Source: Chrysolina oricalcia | Lineage: Eukaryota; Arthropoda; Insecta; Coleoptera; Chrysomelidae | Direction of reading: 5' to 3' | NCBI GenBank assembly: GCA_944452925.2 | Contig: OX101812.2 | Span: 50,924,089 to 50,988,088, forward strand | Length of the DNA stretch: 64,000 nt | In this document: piece by piece, positions 1 through 11,238 of the stretch | How positions within the stretch are numbered: position 1 is the stretch's first letter | Layout: each line of letters opens with the position of its first letter | Made by a program: the position numbers and the translations under genes | Notes under the pieces: generated by a model | Told to the model about the DNA's origin: nothing | What the model saw: only the letters and a program-made list of their open reading frames with translations | Database searches by the model: none

Positions 1-5
1 TGCTA

Positions 6-59
6 GACCTACCCTATACTGATGAGGAGCAACACTCCGAAATCGATATAGAGGTGGTC
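6..59 (+). ncRNA. Hammerhead-ribozyme-like fold
   Basis: CTGATGA (19-25), a perfect 4-bp stem II GGAG/CTCC (26-29, 35-38) with a CAACA loop, and GAAA (39-42) match the hammerhead core in order and spacing. The flanks pair as a long stem I: CTATA 14-18 with TATAG 47-51, ACC 11-13 with GGT 53-55, and GACC 6-9 with GGTC 56-59. Only TCGA lies between GAAA and stem I, so a stem III and a normal cleavage triplet are not obvious. It may be degenerate, or active only as a dimer. Confidence 0.4.
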
Positions 60-354
60 CGAATGTTTCGATGAACATTCCCATGCAACCAAGCAATTGC
101 AGAGATAACCTTGTAGGAACTCTGCACGGAAATTTCATCAGATGTAATTCAATGTTCGTCGTGGCATTAGCCAGGAAAGTAGTTGTTTTCTGATGGATTT
201 TCGACCCAACTTTTCCTATTGTATAGGATATTAGCAATGAGCAGTCCTCCGGACATCTTATGCCTAAAGTCATAAGCTCATTGTAAATTACAGTTTTCTT
301 TTCCGTTTGAGATATATCTTGTTAATTTCCATCAATTGTTTAATTTCTTCTTTA

Positions 355-452
355 ATTTGTGTTTCATAAGTATTGTATTATTCAGTGTATAATTTTTACA
401 TATCCCTCTATAAGCAGAAATGTTTCTTGGGATCAATAAAGTATTATTTAAC
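355..452 (+). repeat. Non-LTR retrotransposon 3'-end fragment
   Basis: The stretch around TTTCTTGGGATCAATAAAGT followed by an ATT-rich tail recurs almost unchanged at 27427-27495, and in inverted orientation near 27666. It looks like the 3' UTR end of a jockey-like non-LTR element. No coding sequence is attached here. Confidence 0.5.
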
Positions 453-1085
453 TTTACTAATTACAATGTCAAAAAGTACCTTGTAATATTGTTGTGTTAT
501 CAGTAGGTTCCGATTTTAGTAAATTGATTTGTGTCTCGAGACCATAGTTACATATATAGTATGTGTTAGTGTGTCATTGCTGAACAGTTCATTTGAAAAA
601 TCAAAGAATTCCTGAAATGTGCATAGTGTGAGTGCTTTATAGTATTTTTTCTCCATCTTAGAGGACAGTTATCTTTATAATAGTAGTTTTCACATTTTAG
701 GCAACAAAGAGAACGAGAACTTAAAGTCAGAGCCTTGGAAGAAGCTGCTAGAGGTTCTCGGCAGTAAACTGGTAAGAATTCTGTAACTATTTTCAAAAAA
801 AAATTCTACGACCGTGAGTCCCTCTTTCCCGCACGAATTTTAGTTTTGAAAGTGTCACTTTCCCGCGCTAGTGCCATACAAATAACAATCAAACTAAGCT
901 GAGTCAAGTGGTTTGGTGTGGTAACCAAAGATTTGCTATGACAACCAAGTTGTCATCAAAACGTCAAAGTTTCAAGTCGAAGCGTTGTTGAAGTGACAGA
1001 TTCTGCATTTTTCGAATTATTTTCAATAAAAGTAATATTTTAATAAATTCGTCATGCAAAGAGTTCCCTGTGGTCGCGTTACTCG

Positions 1086-1796
1086 ATGGTGAAATGTTTA
1101 GTTAAAATAAAACAAAACCTGGACCTAAGCAAGTTTCATAAATTGACATTCCTAAATAAGCAAAATGTTGGTTTTCGACCACATAAAGCGCAGATTTTTA
1201 CCAAAGAAGACATATCCAAGTTTATGCTAGCCTCTGATGAGAAAAACCATACTTCAAGATCCTTTGTTATATCTGAAGACATAAACAATATAACCTTTTG
1301 AAGCTCTATATAGTAATTATGCAAATGTACGGCCTCCACCGTCAACGCACAGTCGTTTTTTATCAATTATAAAAAAGGCAAATGCCGTGTTCAGTGCGTA
1401 GGCGTGAACACATTTATAATGCCGGCAGAGGTCGCTACCTACTTAGGCCTACCTAACCCAGAACGTTACACAGGTTTCAGACGATCCTCGGCAACGTTTC
1501 TAGCAGATTTAGGCTAAGGGATAACCAACATAAAACGTCTTGGACGCTGGAAGTTAACTGCTGTTGCTGAAGATTATTTGGAGCACTCCATAGAACAAAA
1601 GAAAACCTTCTCGAATAAAATTCTTTCATACATTGTCAACTTGCAACCGATGCCGTCTGCTTCATCTTCATGCACTTTGCAATCTACAAGTGTTACTCTT
1701 AACAGCCAGTTACCACTAAGTAACTACTCTGGACCGGCTATTCTGACTCATTTGCAGAATCCAATAAATTGTGTTTTTAATATTAATAATAATTAG
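1086..1796 (+). pseudogene. Crypton-type tyrosine recombinase remnant
   Basis: Three segments together resemble the YR transposase of Crypton DNA transposons. Near 1168-1250 FRPHKAQIFTKEDISKFM matches the start of the catalytic domain. Near 1411-1520 a frame reads YLGLPNPERYTGFRRSSA, the region around the second conserved Arg. The segment from about 1536 carries IKRLGRW and VAEDYLEHS with the candidate nucleophilic Tyr, and ends at a stop at 1794-1796. A stop and frameshifts lie between them, and much of the domain centre is missing. Crypton enzymes excise and integrate DNA by tyrosine recombination. This copy cannot encode an active one. The assignment is by remembered family motifs. Confidence 0.6.
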
Positions 1797-2129
1797 TGGA
1801 TTTTCATTGAAAGTTTTGTTTGTTGAAATAAAATATATATTTTCAATGTGCTTCTTGAATCTTTTTGTGGTCGTATAAAAAGTAATGTTTCTAGTTCATG
1901 CGTAAAGTGTCTTTCCCGCCCTTGACTGCTTGCCTTAACTCAGCTTTGCGTCGTTCGGGCCAACGGCAGTCGCGTGCGGGAAAGTATCACTTTCCGCACT
2001 TGTTAGGAAAATAACTATTTCGTCACTGTCAAGTCTGACGTGTTGATATTTGAATAATACTAAACAATATTCAGTTGTCATAGAAATAGGGAAAAACCAC
2101 AAAGGTGACCAGTGTAAGTTTAACATGGA

Positions 2130-4780
2130 CCAATGGGTGACGGAACTTCAAAGCTCCATTTTCTTCTGTAACTTTGTTTGTGGATGTAGAAAGTGTGTTG
2201 TATTGATATTGAAATAAATAATTGTTTCCTGAAGACATACAGGGGGCACTTCACGACGAACCTGACAGATCAATATACCTATATCTATCAATTCCTGGAA
2301 TTTCAAAATGAAAGTTGGTATCTACTTTGACGACTTGTTTATTTTGTGGCACAATAAAACACTTTTTGTCTATTTTCCACGATCATTTTATATTTGTTAC
2401 AAATAACAAATATGAAATTTGGTATCTTGAGTTTTCAGTATACTCCGGAAACATCTACAATATTTTCGTTGAATTTCCACTTCCAGTCATACCGGAAGTT
2501 GATAGGAACTTTCATATTTTAAATGGGATACCCAAATTTTTTAATTCTTTAAATTTTACAAGATTTTATGATTACTTACTTTTTGCATCATGTCAAAAGT
2601 TTGATAATTTGAAAACTTCACAAGATAAAACATTCAACAATTGCTACTTTTTTACTTTTTGAATGGCAAAGAGCATTTTTATTGTACGAAAAATGAAAAT
2701 CGTGTTTTTTCGGCATAACTCTGGATCTTGACCTCGTTCGCAGGTCAAAGGACCACGCACACATCTTATGGGAACTAGTCTTTCGGTGAAAATGGCTGGA
2801 TTTTTGATATATTGTAGATGGAGCCATTCTGAGTAAAAGTCTCCATTGGTCCAACTTGATCGTATGACTAGATTCAGCGCTAGAGGGCGCCAAGTAATGA
2901 ATTTTGTGATTTTTTGAGAAATTCAGCTGAATAAAAAAATATCAATATCTTATTTATATCCTATATTTTGTGTGACTCAGCATTCCTAAAATTCGCAAAA
3001 AATATTGTTCTACAATACAGACTAAAAAACGCCACCTTTTCTCTACAGGGTTGTAAACAATATACTCAATATTTCAGTGAATAAAATTCGCTTAATTGGT
3101 ATAAGTTGCTCATATTAATAAATGGCAGTTGTGAGTCCAAAACGGACTGTCTTCCATGTGATGGCAGTCGGTTTCCTACCAGAATTCTTGTTAAAAAATC
3201 ACGTATCTTATGCTCTATTGATTGGTGTAAATACAAAGCTCTATCCAATGAGTTTGCATTATTCAATTTGGAATTATTATGGTCTGCTTTTGTATAATTC
3301 AATTTTGTTTTATAGTTATTTCCATTTTGAAACTGAAAAGTACCGGCAAAATGGAATTTTAATAGTTTTTAACTTTACCATGTTTTTTCAGTCTCTACTC
3401 GAAATGCTGACCAGAACCAGGTAGTTTGTAAATAACAAAATCAAATCTTTTTACAAGATCAAGCAAAAGTGTATTTTGAAAAATAAATAATTTAACTTGA
3501 AAATTGTACACTAAATGTTAAATATATTTGCTATTCTTTAAGAAAAAATATATACAATTTTAATTTTTTAAAGTATTTTTTGCATTGATAGGATTTAAAT
3601 TTTGTATACATTGATGTTTAAAAATTAAGTGTCTAGGAAATTTCATTTCGTGTACTTGTACATATTTTAATAAAATATAATTACGATGTATTTATATTGT
3701 GACAGTAACATATTTTTCAATAATTTTTTAAAAATTGTACAGTCTTCCTATATAGATAGAATTATTATTTTATAATGTATATAATCATTTCCGCATATGT
3801 GAAGATTTGCAGAAAAAAAACTATGTACAGACCTTCTAATTGAGTTGAAGAAAATTATGTGTTGTCCTTCACTTCGACTTTGGACTGATATGCTGTGGCA
3901 ATGTTTCCCGTCTTTCACTGGCCCTTTACTTCCGGTATAGTTACATTCATAATTGTTGTACTGCAAACAAAGCACTGACCTCTGAAGTAAGGGTTATTGG
4001 CTACTAAAGTATTCAAAAAACAACGTATTCCTCACTTCAGATAAAACAGCAGTTTTAAACAACTATTTTATTTCTACATCACAATGTTAATTCTTCGCTA
4101 AGCAATTCAATTCAACTTCACATACCCTACAAAAAGTATGTGATTCATTGAATATATCTGTAGAACTTGGAATACCATCAATAAAAAATGGTAGTGACGA
4201 TATGGAGCTCTTTTTCCTTAATGAATTGTTATGTATCCTTGTTTAAATGTGACCAGAGAGTGGGTGCTTTGGTTGAATATATCTGTAGGGCTTCATTATA
4301 TTTTTGAAAAAATATGAGGTGATGAATGATCCATCTTAATTGACTTTGTCAAATCAACATTTAACTGAATCATCTTGAATAATTTATGAAGATCTTGTCC
4401 TTTCCATAAAGGAGTCCTAGGCATTTGAAGAAATGTGGAAGTTCAGAGTATTAAATTGTTAATCATTTTTGCATAACTGATAATTCAATGAAGTTCTTGT
4501 AGACAGTCAAGTAATCCTCAAAATTCCATAAAGAATGTCTTTTGGAACATCAAGATTTCTAAGGCAGAATTCACTTCATGAAAAATAATTTTCTTGAGTA
4601 TTAGGTAGTCTTATCCTGAGATAAGAGAACATAAAAACTTTTAATTAACCAAAATAAGATTATACTTAAAATTCATATGACTTTGACTAATCAACTGATT
4701 TAATTTGGTAAAAGATCTCATATTGAAATATTTTCGGTGGCTCTTTCAATAATATCTTGATGTCTCGGATTTTGACAACT
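2130..4780. other. No recognisable gene
   Basis: AT-rich DNA with several short open frames (the longest, 115 codons at 2315-2662) that match nothing I know and have no start context or splice logic. No repeat structure stands out. Confidence 0.5.
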
Positions 4781-4799
4781 ACCAAGAACAATTATAGAC

Positions 4800-5299
4800 T
4801 TTGGGGGGGTCATTTGACCCAGCATGAAACATACTCAGAACGATGCTGCTATATGAAAAAATAACTTTAGTCACTATGCCGTCAATTCTTGGTGGTGCAA
4901 ATGACTGTAATAATAATAATAATTTTTCATCTGAAGATGAGCTTTTCCGACAAAATAATCATGTACGGCGTTCCTCACGTTGGTAGATTATGAAATAATA
5001 ATCTAGAACCTACTACCGTGCAAAAATAGTGGAACTGGAAGCAAGGAAAAGTTTTCAATTTCCAAAAAAAAAAAAATCCTGAATTCCGGTTCCATTATTT
5101 TTGTAAGGCAGTAGGTTCTAGGAGATTATAATTTCATAATCTAACAACGTGAGGAATGCATAGGAATATTTTGTCAGGAAAACACATCTTCAGATGAAAA
5201 ATTAGTATTATTACAGTCATTTGCACCACCAAGAATTGACGGCATAGTTATTTTTTCATCGTTCTGAATATGTCATGCTGGGTCAAATGACCCCCCCAA
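4800..5299. mobile_element. Foldback MITE with GGGTCATTTGACCC termini
   Basis: About 500 bp with long imperfect inverted repeats. The left end starts TTGGGGGGGTCATTTGACCC and the right end is its complement. The arms also share the AGAATTGACGGCAT and CATCTGAAGATG blocks, and the centre is an A-rich run near 5066. The termini contain their own GGGTCA/TGACCC palindrome. No transposase and no clear target duplication. Confidence 0.7.
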
Positions 5300-6108
5300 A
5301 ATTGTTATATGGACTTGTAGTCTATTATTCTTCCAATCCATATTCAAAATATTAAACTTTTAACCAACGGTTCTGCATGTGACTATACTGTTTTTAGCTT
5401 TATTATTCAAGTAGGTGTACTTATTTATGTATCTATTTATGTTTTGTACATTTTTGTTTATACATTTTAATCTAAATTTAAAATATCAATAAATATTTTT
5501 ACCAAAGATTTTTTTCTAATATCTTTCTTCTGTACAAGGTGATCCAGAAAAATCCACTGAAAACTATTTTATATTTTTACAACTGAGTTGAAATTATTGT
5601 ATTGCTAGAATTTGGGTCATTTTGTACACAGATTCTTGACATGTTTACTCGGAAAATATGTCGACAGTAAAATTTCTAAAAACAAGCTTATTACTATAGA
5701 GACAATGACGTCACGTGTTTTAAAAATATGTATACTATATTATTCGAAATAAATCATTTTTAATAGTTATTGTTTTTTTTTGTATGATTACGAGAAATAT
5801 TTACTGGGTGACAAACAAGTTTCGGTTCCTTGTGAATGGGGTTACTCCATAGACAATAAAGCTTATCATCACACAAATGACTATGCCACTCCAGGCTCAG
5901 TACTTTAGACAACGCCCATCCAACACTGATGTCTTTGCACATGGTATCATAATGAAATAATGGTCAATATGTGTTTCGTATAAATAAATGCAAAATATCT
6001 GTACATAACTCAGTTGATGGCGATAGTTAGGCTGGAGGTCTTTCAACTGTCAATTTCAGATTTTTGAAATGCTAATTTTAAATTTTTGTTCTTGAATGGT
6101 GTTAATTA

Positions 6109-6297
6109 TTGCAATTAAAATGCAACAATGTTGTGGCCTGTGTCCCTCAAAAACGTCATGACCATTTCCAAAAAGTTGACGGAAACGGAAAGTTGCTCTA
6201 CAAGTGGATTGTTGCCATAAGAAGAGATAAATATAAACCAACAACAAATGCTCATGTCTACAATAAACATTTTTTTCAGACAGATGTTTGTTCTTGA
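6109..6297 (+). pseudogene. Degenerate THAP-domain exon
   Basis: The open frame (no ATG) reads KCNNVVACVPQ, then KWIVAIRRDKYKPTTNAHVY and NKHF. THAP zinc fingers have C-x(2-4)-C, an invariant Trp and a final C-x2-H. Here the spacing, Trp and His are kept, but the third ligand is Tyr (HVYNKH). THAP domains occur in P-element transposases and host DNA-binding proteins. An open frame at 6506-6730 in the same orientation (starting YCSPKENVSEVF) might be a later exon, but it is not recognised. It is cut off by the non-LTR fragment at about 6728. Confidence 0.5.
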
Positions 6298-6727
6298 AAA
6301 TTCTAGGAATCATTTAAGAATAGTAAATCCAGTAGTTCACTTAGGTACTTTTTATTTACATATTCTTTTTTTTCACAGCTGAACCGTTATTGAAAAGGGT
6401 AGCCATCTAGCAAGTTTCACTGAACCAAAGCAATATGTACTATACAATCAAAGAAAAGAACATGCTGAGAAACGATCACTTTCCAAGAAATCTCTACATA
6501 AGTATGTGTATTGTTCACCCAAAGAAAACGTGTCAGAAGTGTTCAATGTGTTAGAACTTCCTATGAATGGAATTGTTGAATATGAGAACTTCTCAACAAT
6601 AACCTTCTCTTTTACGAATGCTTTTCGCGTTAAAGATTTTCAACCAGAATCAAAGAAGGATGAACTGAAAGATTATAAAGTTTTGATAGCTATGATATTT
6701 AACTGCATTATCCCGTTTCAACGATTG

Positions 6728-7480
6728 TGATTCAATTTATGGGCCAAGCATCGACTCCGATGACATACGCCGCATACAAGTGATGCAAAATTCGTGTCTT
6801 CGACTCATATATGGAATCAGAAGAAGACATGGTATATCCCATAAATTGATCGAACACAATTGGCTCAATATGACAAAAAGGAGGTTTCTTCATTCAGCTT
6901 GTCTATTTCACAGAATCATTGCCTCGAAAATAGGGGGGTGTATTTGATGAAAAAATGATGTTCATAACATAAATATTCGGTTCAAGGGACTTATAACGCC
7001 CCCCATTCACAGAACAACAATTTTCAGACGGTCATTTTCCTATCAAGTATCACGGATTTATATAACTCAATTCCACAACAGTTGAAGTGTTTTAGAGGAG
7101 TCAGTTTCAAAAAGCAAATGAAAAAATATCTCCTGAACGATCAGATGCATTAGGATCCCATGATGACGAGCTACGACTTGGTCACTCTCATATAAGTACA
7201 TCGTTTTATATCGTTGCTCATAACTACACATCGAAAAATATGACTTTGCCCATATGTATAAAATTAGAATTTTCTTTTGTATTTTTTTTTTAAATGTTTT
7301 TTTTTATTTTTCCTGCTTGAGAATAATAACAGAGGTTTATGGTATTGTGTATTTCATACATGATGCATGACCACCTGATCTTCGGCATTTTCCCATGAAT
7401 ATGTATTTGTGTATTTTATGTACTTTTTTGTGACATTTATATTGTGGGAAATAAAGACCTATTATTATTATTATTATTAA
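6728..7480 (+). mobile_element. Jockey-like non-LTR retrotransposon, 3' fragment
   Basis: A frame starting near 6740 reads QNSCLRLIYGIRRRHGISH and HNWLNMTKRRFLHSACLFH, the RT thumb/C-terminal region of jockey-like elements. It then breaks by frameshift near 6930. The end is a 3' UTR with AATAAAGACC and an (ATT)n tail, typical of target-primed insertion. The copy at 37917-38990 belongs to the same family (RRRERISNHN, SHKPPYLYNN). Confidence 0.7.
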
Positions 7481-7879
7481 ATATACCAGAATTACCGAGA
7501 AAAAAGTCAGATCAACTTGGACAACTCAATAAATCAAAGTTTCATCAAGTAGAATCCATAAAGAAAGGGAAATTGGATTAGCAAAAAATATATAGGATTC
7601 TTGAATATCTCGCAAGCAATATTTTACTTTTAGGGAGTAGAATAATTTTTGTTTGTTTTAGGCTTGCTAATTTTCGAAAAAACTTGGTTCTAAAGAAGAT
7701 GAATAAAATAATCATTTATGTATAATTTGTGATTTATTTTGTCAATAAAAATATATCAATACTGAGGTTTAACTTGTATACTTTTTTTGAGGAAATAAGT
7801 GTTGATGTGAACAATATCTATTGAAGGCAGAGTGGATGTCTCCTAAAGACTACTAATGAATCATTAGGAGGCCATTGTA

Positions 7880-8999
7880 GCTGTGAGACCAGTCTCATCA
7901 CGTTTTCAGTGAATTTGTAAACATGGAAAAAATTGGTCATCGTTATGTGATACAATACTTTTATTTGAAAGGCCTTAGCCCAACCAATATAAAAGCTGAA
8001 CTAGGTTCTACTCTGGGTGAGACTGCTCCTTCGTTATCAACAATAAAATATTGGGTAGCAGACTTTAAACGAGGTCGTACGACCTGCGAAGACGGGCATC
8101 GCAGTGGTCGACCAAATGAGGTGACGACTCCAGAAATGTAGAAGAAAATCTACAAAGCATTACTGGATGATCGTCGCCTGAAAGTGGCGCGTGGAAGCTG
8201 AAAATTTGGACATGAGAAAGCTGTGCGCAAGATGGGTGCCGCGTTTGCTCACAATGGAACAACAGCGTCGTGAAGATGTTTCCATCGAGTGTTTGGCAAG
8301 GTTTCACAGAAATAAAGCCGAAATTTTCGCGCCGTTTCATGACCATGGATGAAACACTTCACACCCGAAACAAAAGAACAATCAAAACAATGGACTGAAA
8401 AGGGAGAACCGGCTCCAAAGAAGGCAAAGACCGTTCCACCTGCAGACTTATTCTCCTTGTCTGCAGGCAAGGTCATGGCGTCGGTTTTTTGGGATGCGCG
8501 TGGGATAATTTTCATCGACTATCTTGCAAAAGGAAAAACTATCAACGGCGACTATTATGCGAACTTATTGCAACGTTTGAGCGAAGAAATCAAGCAAAAA
8601 CGGCCGCATTTGGCTAAGAAGAAAGTGTTGTTTCATCAAGACAATGCACCAGCTCACACATCCGTTATTGCAATGGCCAAAATTAATGAATTAAAGTTTG
8701 AATTACTACCTCATACACCTTATTGGCCAGATTTAGCCCCCTCGAATTATTTTCTGTTCCCAGACTTGAAAAAATGGCTCGGTGGTCAAAGATTTTCCAA
8801 CAATGAAGAGGTTACGTCGGCAGTTAATGGCTATTTTGAGCTTGACGATTCTTATTATAAAAAGGGTATCGAACTTATTGAACATCGCAGGGAAAAGTGT
8901 GTGGAGCTTAAAGGAGATTACGTTGAAAAATATATATATTTTTTCCAAAATTTTTGTGTTTTCTTTGTTGGGCCAGGTACTTCTGGGGCCACCCTCGTA
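7880..8999 (+). mobile_element. Mariner transposon, inactive
   Basis: A Tc1/mariner element. The ATG at 7923 opens the paired-type HTH domain (SLSTIKYWVADFKRG, GHRSGRPNEV), which ends at a stop at 8139-8141. About 20 codons are missing near 8190. A frameshift follows near 8320, and the first catalytic motif (MDET) is out of frame with the rest. The long C-terminal frame begins at 8349 and has HQDNAPAHTS with the second Asp, but the third catalytic position is Asn (DLAPSNYFLF instead of APSD). The right terminal repeat ends ...CCACCCTCGTA at about 8999. No matching left repeat was found, so the 5' end is truncated or lost. Confidence 0.9.
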
Positions 9000-9146
9000 T
9001 TTATAAGTCATTTTACCAAAAAAAGCGACGCAATTATCTCGAAATCAACAAAAATAATACAAAACACGTTAATTAAATTGCCATATGAAAAGTATAGGCT
9101 GTCAAAAACGGAAGACATCGGAATTTCGGATATCCCTGCTTTGTGA
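8349..9146 (+). pseudogene. Mariner transposase C-terminal frame
   Basis: The frame holds the RNase-H-like catalytic half of a mariner transposase (VASVFWDARGII-like core, FHQDNAPAHTS, FLFPDLKKWLGG) up to about residue 215. It then reads through the terminal repeat into flanking DNA. The catalytic D34D third residue is replaced by Asn and the N-terminal half is in other frames, so no functional enzyme is expected. Confidence 0.85.
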
Positions 9147-9445
9147 GTATTTGACCAAGTTGTCCACACATTTATTAGGAATGCAGGTAAAACGGAATAA
9201 AAAAATCTCATTCTTTTTTTTTAATTCAGCTTTATTAACATCAATTATAAAATATATAAATATTACTGGAAAACAACATTGGTATTTGGGTTAATATAAT
9301 GTTATTGAGATGAAAAATAATACTGTTAAAGAAGTTCAAAGATAATGAAATCGAGTCAGTTCTAGTTTGCTGTCAGTGCTGTAACGCCAAGTTTCTTCAG
9401 CAGATTTTCGGAAGTAACAAAAAATTTGATATGTTTTTATGTGTC

Positions 9446-9614
9446 TATAGTATATTCCAATCCAAGATGCACTGTATTCAAACAATGATCAGCACGACAG
9501 TTTAGCGTTTTATTGTCGTTTGGACAATACCATTGCAGATTCCAGCAAGCCACGAAGCGATCACGTGCTGATTATTGTTTGCATACGCTGCATCTTGGAT
9601 TGGAATATACTATA
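9446..9614. mobile_element. 169-bp foldback MITE
   Basis: Near-perfect inverted repeat. TATAGTATATTCCAATCCAA at the left end is repeated in inverse at the right end, and pairing continues inwards through GATGCA and CAAACAATGATCAGCAC for about 50 bp. No coding capacity. Confidence 0.75.
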
Positions 9615-10230
9615 TTTGACATGAGCTACCAGTAAATATGACCAAAATCTCAAAATGAAAACAACGCGTAATCATTTAATTCATTACTTTCGATAGAACC
9701 AACACGCTGGATTTTTAATGAAATCGAATAAAATATAAAAAAAGAGTAGAAAATACCGCTCTCCCAAAAACAACTATGTCCTTCCCTACTGCCGCGTCGG
9801 ATTTTGCATTACATCTGAGCTTTAATTTGGCTGGGTTAACTTGAATGCAAATTTAGCTTTTCCAAATATAATTAGTTGGTTCAATGTGGTTATTTGTTCT
9901 TGTTCTTTTGGATAATTTCGAGGATGGTGTATCCTAAGATTTTCCAAATATTACTTTTATTGCTTTATTCATCAATCTATAAATAATTATTTTAAACATT
10001 TGACCCACACACTATCGATTGCCGTCCCATAATTACTCATTATACATATAAACTTTCCAACAAGACTTCTGACTTAACAATAAAATAGGTCAAATTTCTT
10101 CTAATTTATGTTTTGTTTCATTTTTCTGAACCTCAAATAGGTATATGCAGTAAAGTTTAAAGCATCAATCAGATGTAATCAAATACTTTACAACTACATT
10201 CTCATTTTCAGATTGATAACATCCTATATA

Positions 10231-10734
10231 GCCGTCAACCCGCTGCCAAAATGTGTAATGATTTTATAACGTATGCCCTTTAGGGTTCTGCTAGTAATAA
10301 ATATAATGATCAATGAACAAACAAAATTAGCGCTAAACCGTGGAACATAACAAAGACATGCATAAACACGTATAAATTCAACAATGCCCTATTTCTGAAC
10401 ACATTTGAGGGCATATGGTGACTCTTGTACCCACGCGACACGTATGCCGATCGATTTCAGTCTGATTTTTATTCGATGAAATATCGTTTGGTATGCTTGG
10501 CATACGCTAAACTATTAATTAAAATACGTAATTTCTTTATGCAATCAACAATAATCAACTAGTTTCTGACAAATTTTGTTTGTGCATGTGCATGTATTTA
10601 AAAAGTATTATTTTATTATTGTTATATTCCACGTGTTAGCGCTAATTTTGCTTGTTCATTGATCATTATAACTTCCAAAACCCTAAAGGGCATACGTTAT
10701 AAAATCATTACACATATTGGCAGCGGCTGACGGA
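10231..10734. mobile_element. About 500-bp foldback MITE
   Basis: Inverted arms of roughly 115 bp share CCGTCA-CCGCTGCCAA, GTGTAATGATTTTATAACG and TATGCCCTTTAGGG, then TGATCAATGAACAA. The unpaired centre of about 270 bp has no open frame of note. Confidence 0.75.
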
Positions 10735-11238
10735 CTAATATATTTTTTATTTTAAGTAAATGACAATATTATGTTAATTCAACAAGACTGACTGATATAC
10801 ATTCTCAGTACCGCATTTACTAATATAACCTGTTGTTTATTTACAAACAGAAATTACAGATAATACTTTTCATATTTTCTAGAGATCATTGTAAAAATCA
10901 GTTTTAGACCTTTTTTTACAAACATGCCAACAGGACTTTGTTCTAAAAGGGAAATGAGGTATCTTAATTCAAAGAGGTAATGTACTTAATTACTTAAAAT
11001 AATAAAAGGGACCTAATATAAACATGCATTTAAACAATTTCAGCTATCACATTTGATTACTATAAAAATAATTTGCTCTAGGTACCTAAATGATTTAAAT
11101 TATTGTAGGTATATAGAATAGTTATTTATTGTATAAGTGCTTTATATGCTAATAAGACATGAAATGTTATACAATTTTTTATCCACAGGTGATATGTTAT
11201 AAACGCGTTGCCGGAAATCTGATCTAAAACTATATGGT

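Noticed and set aside
806..1990. TTTCCCGC/GCGGGAAA blocks flanking the Crypton remnant as possible terminal repeats
   Set aside because: The blocks are short, not cleanly inverted, and Cryptons normally lack terminal inverted repeats.
2315..2662. 115-codon plus-strand frame
   Set aside because: Low-complexity AT-rich sequence with no family motif, conserved start context or neighbouring exons.
4260..4780. CRISPR-like or regularly spaced repeats anywhere in the window
   Set aside because: None found. The genome is eukaryotic and the repeats seen are foldbacks, tandem or dispersed mobile DNA.
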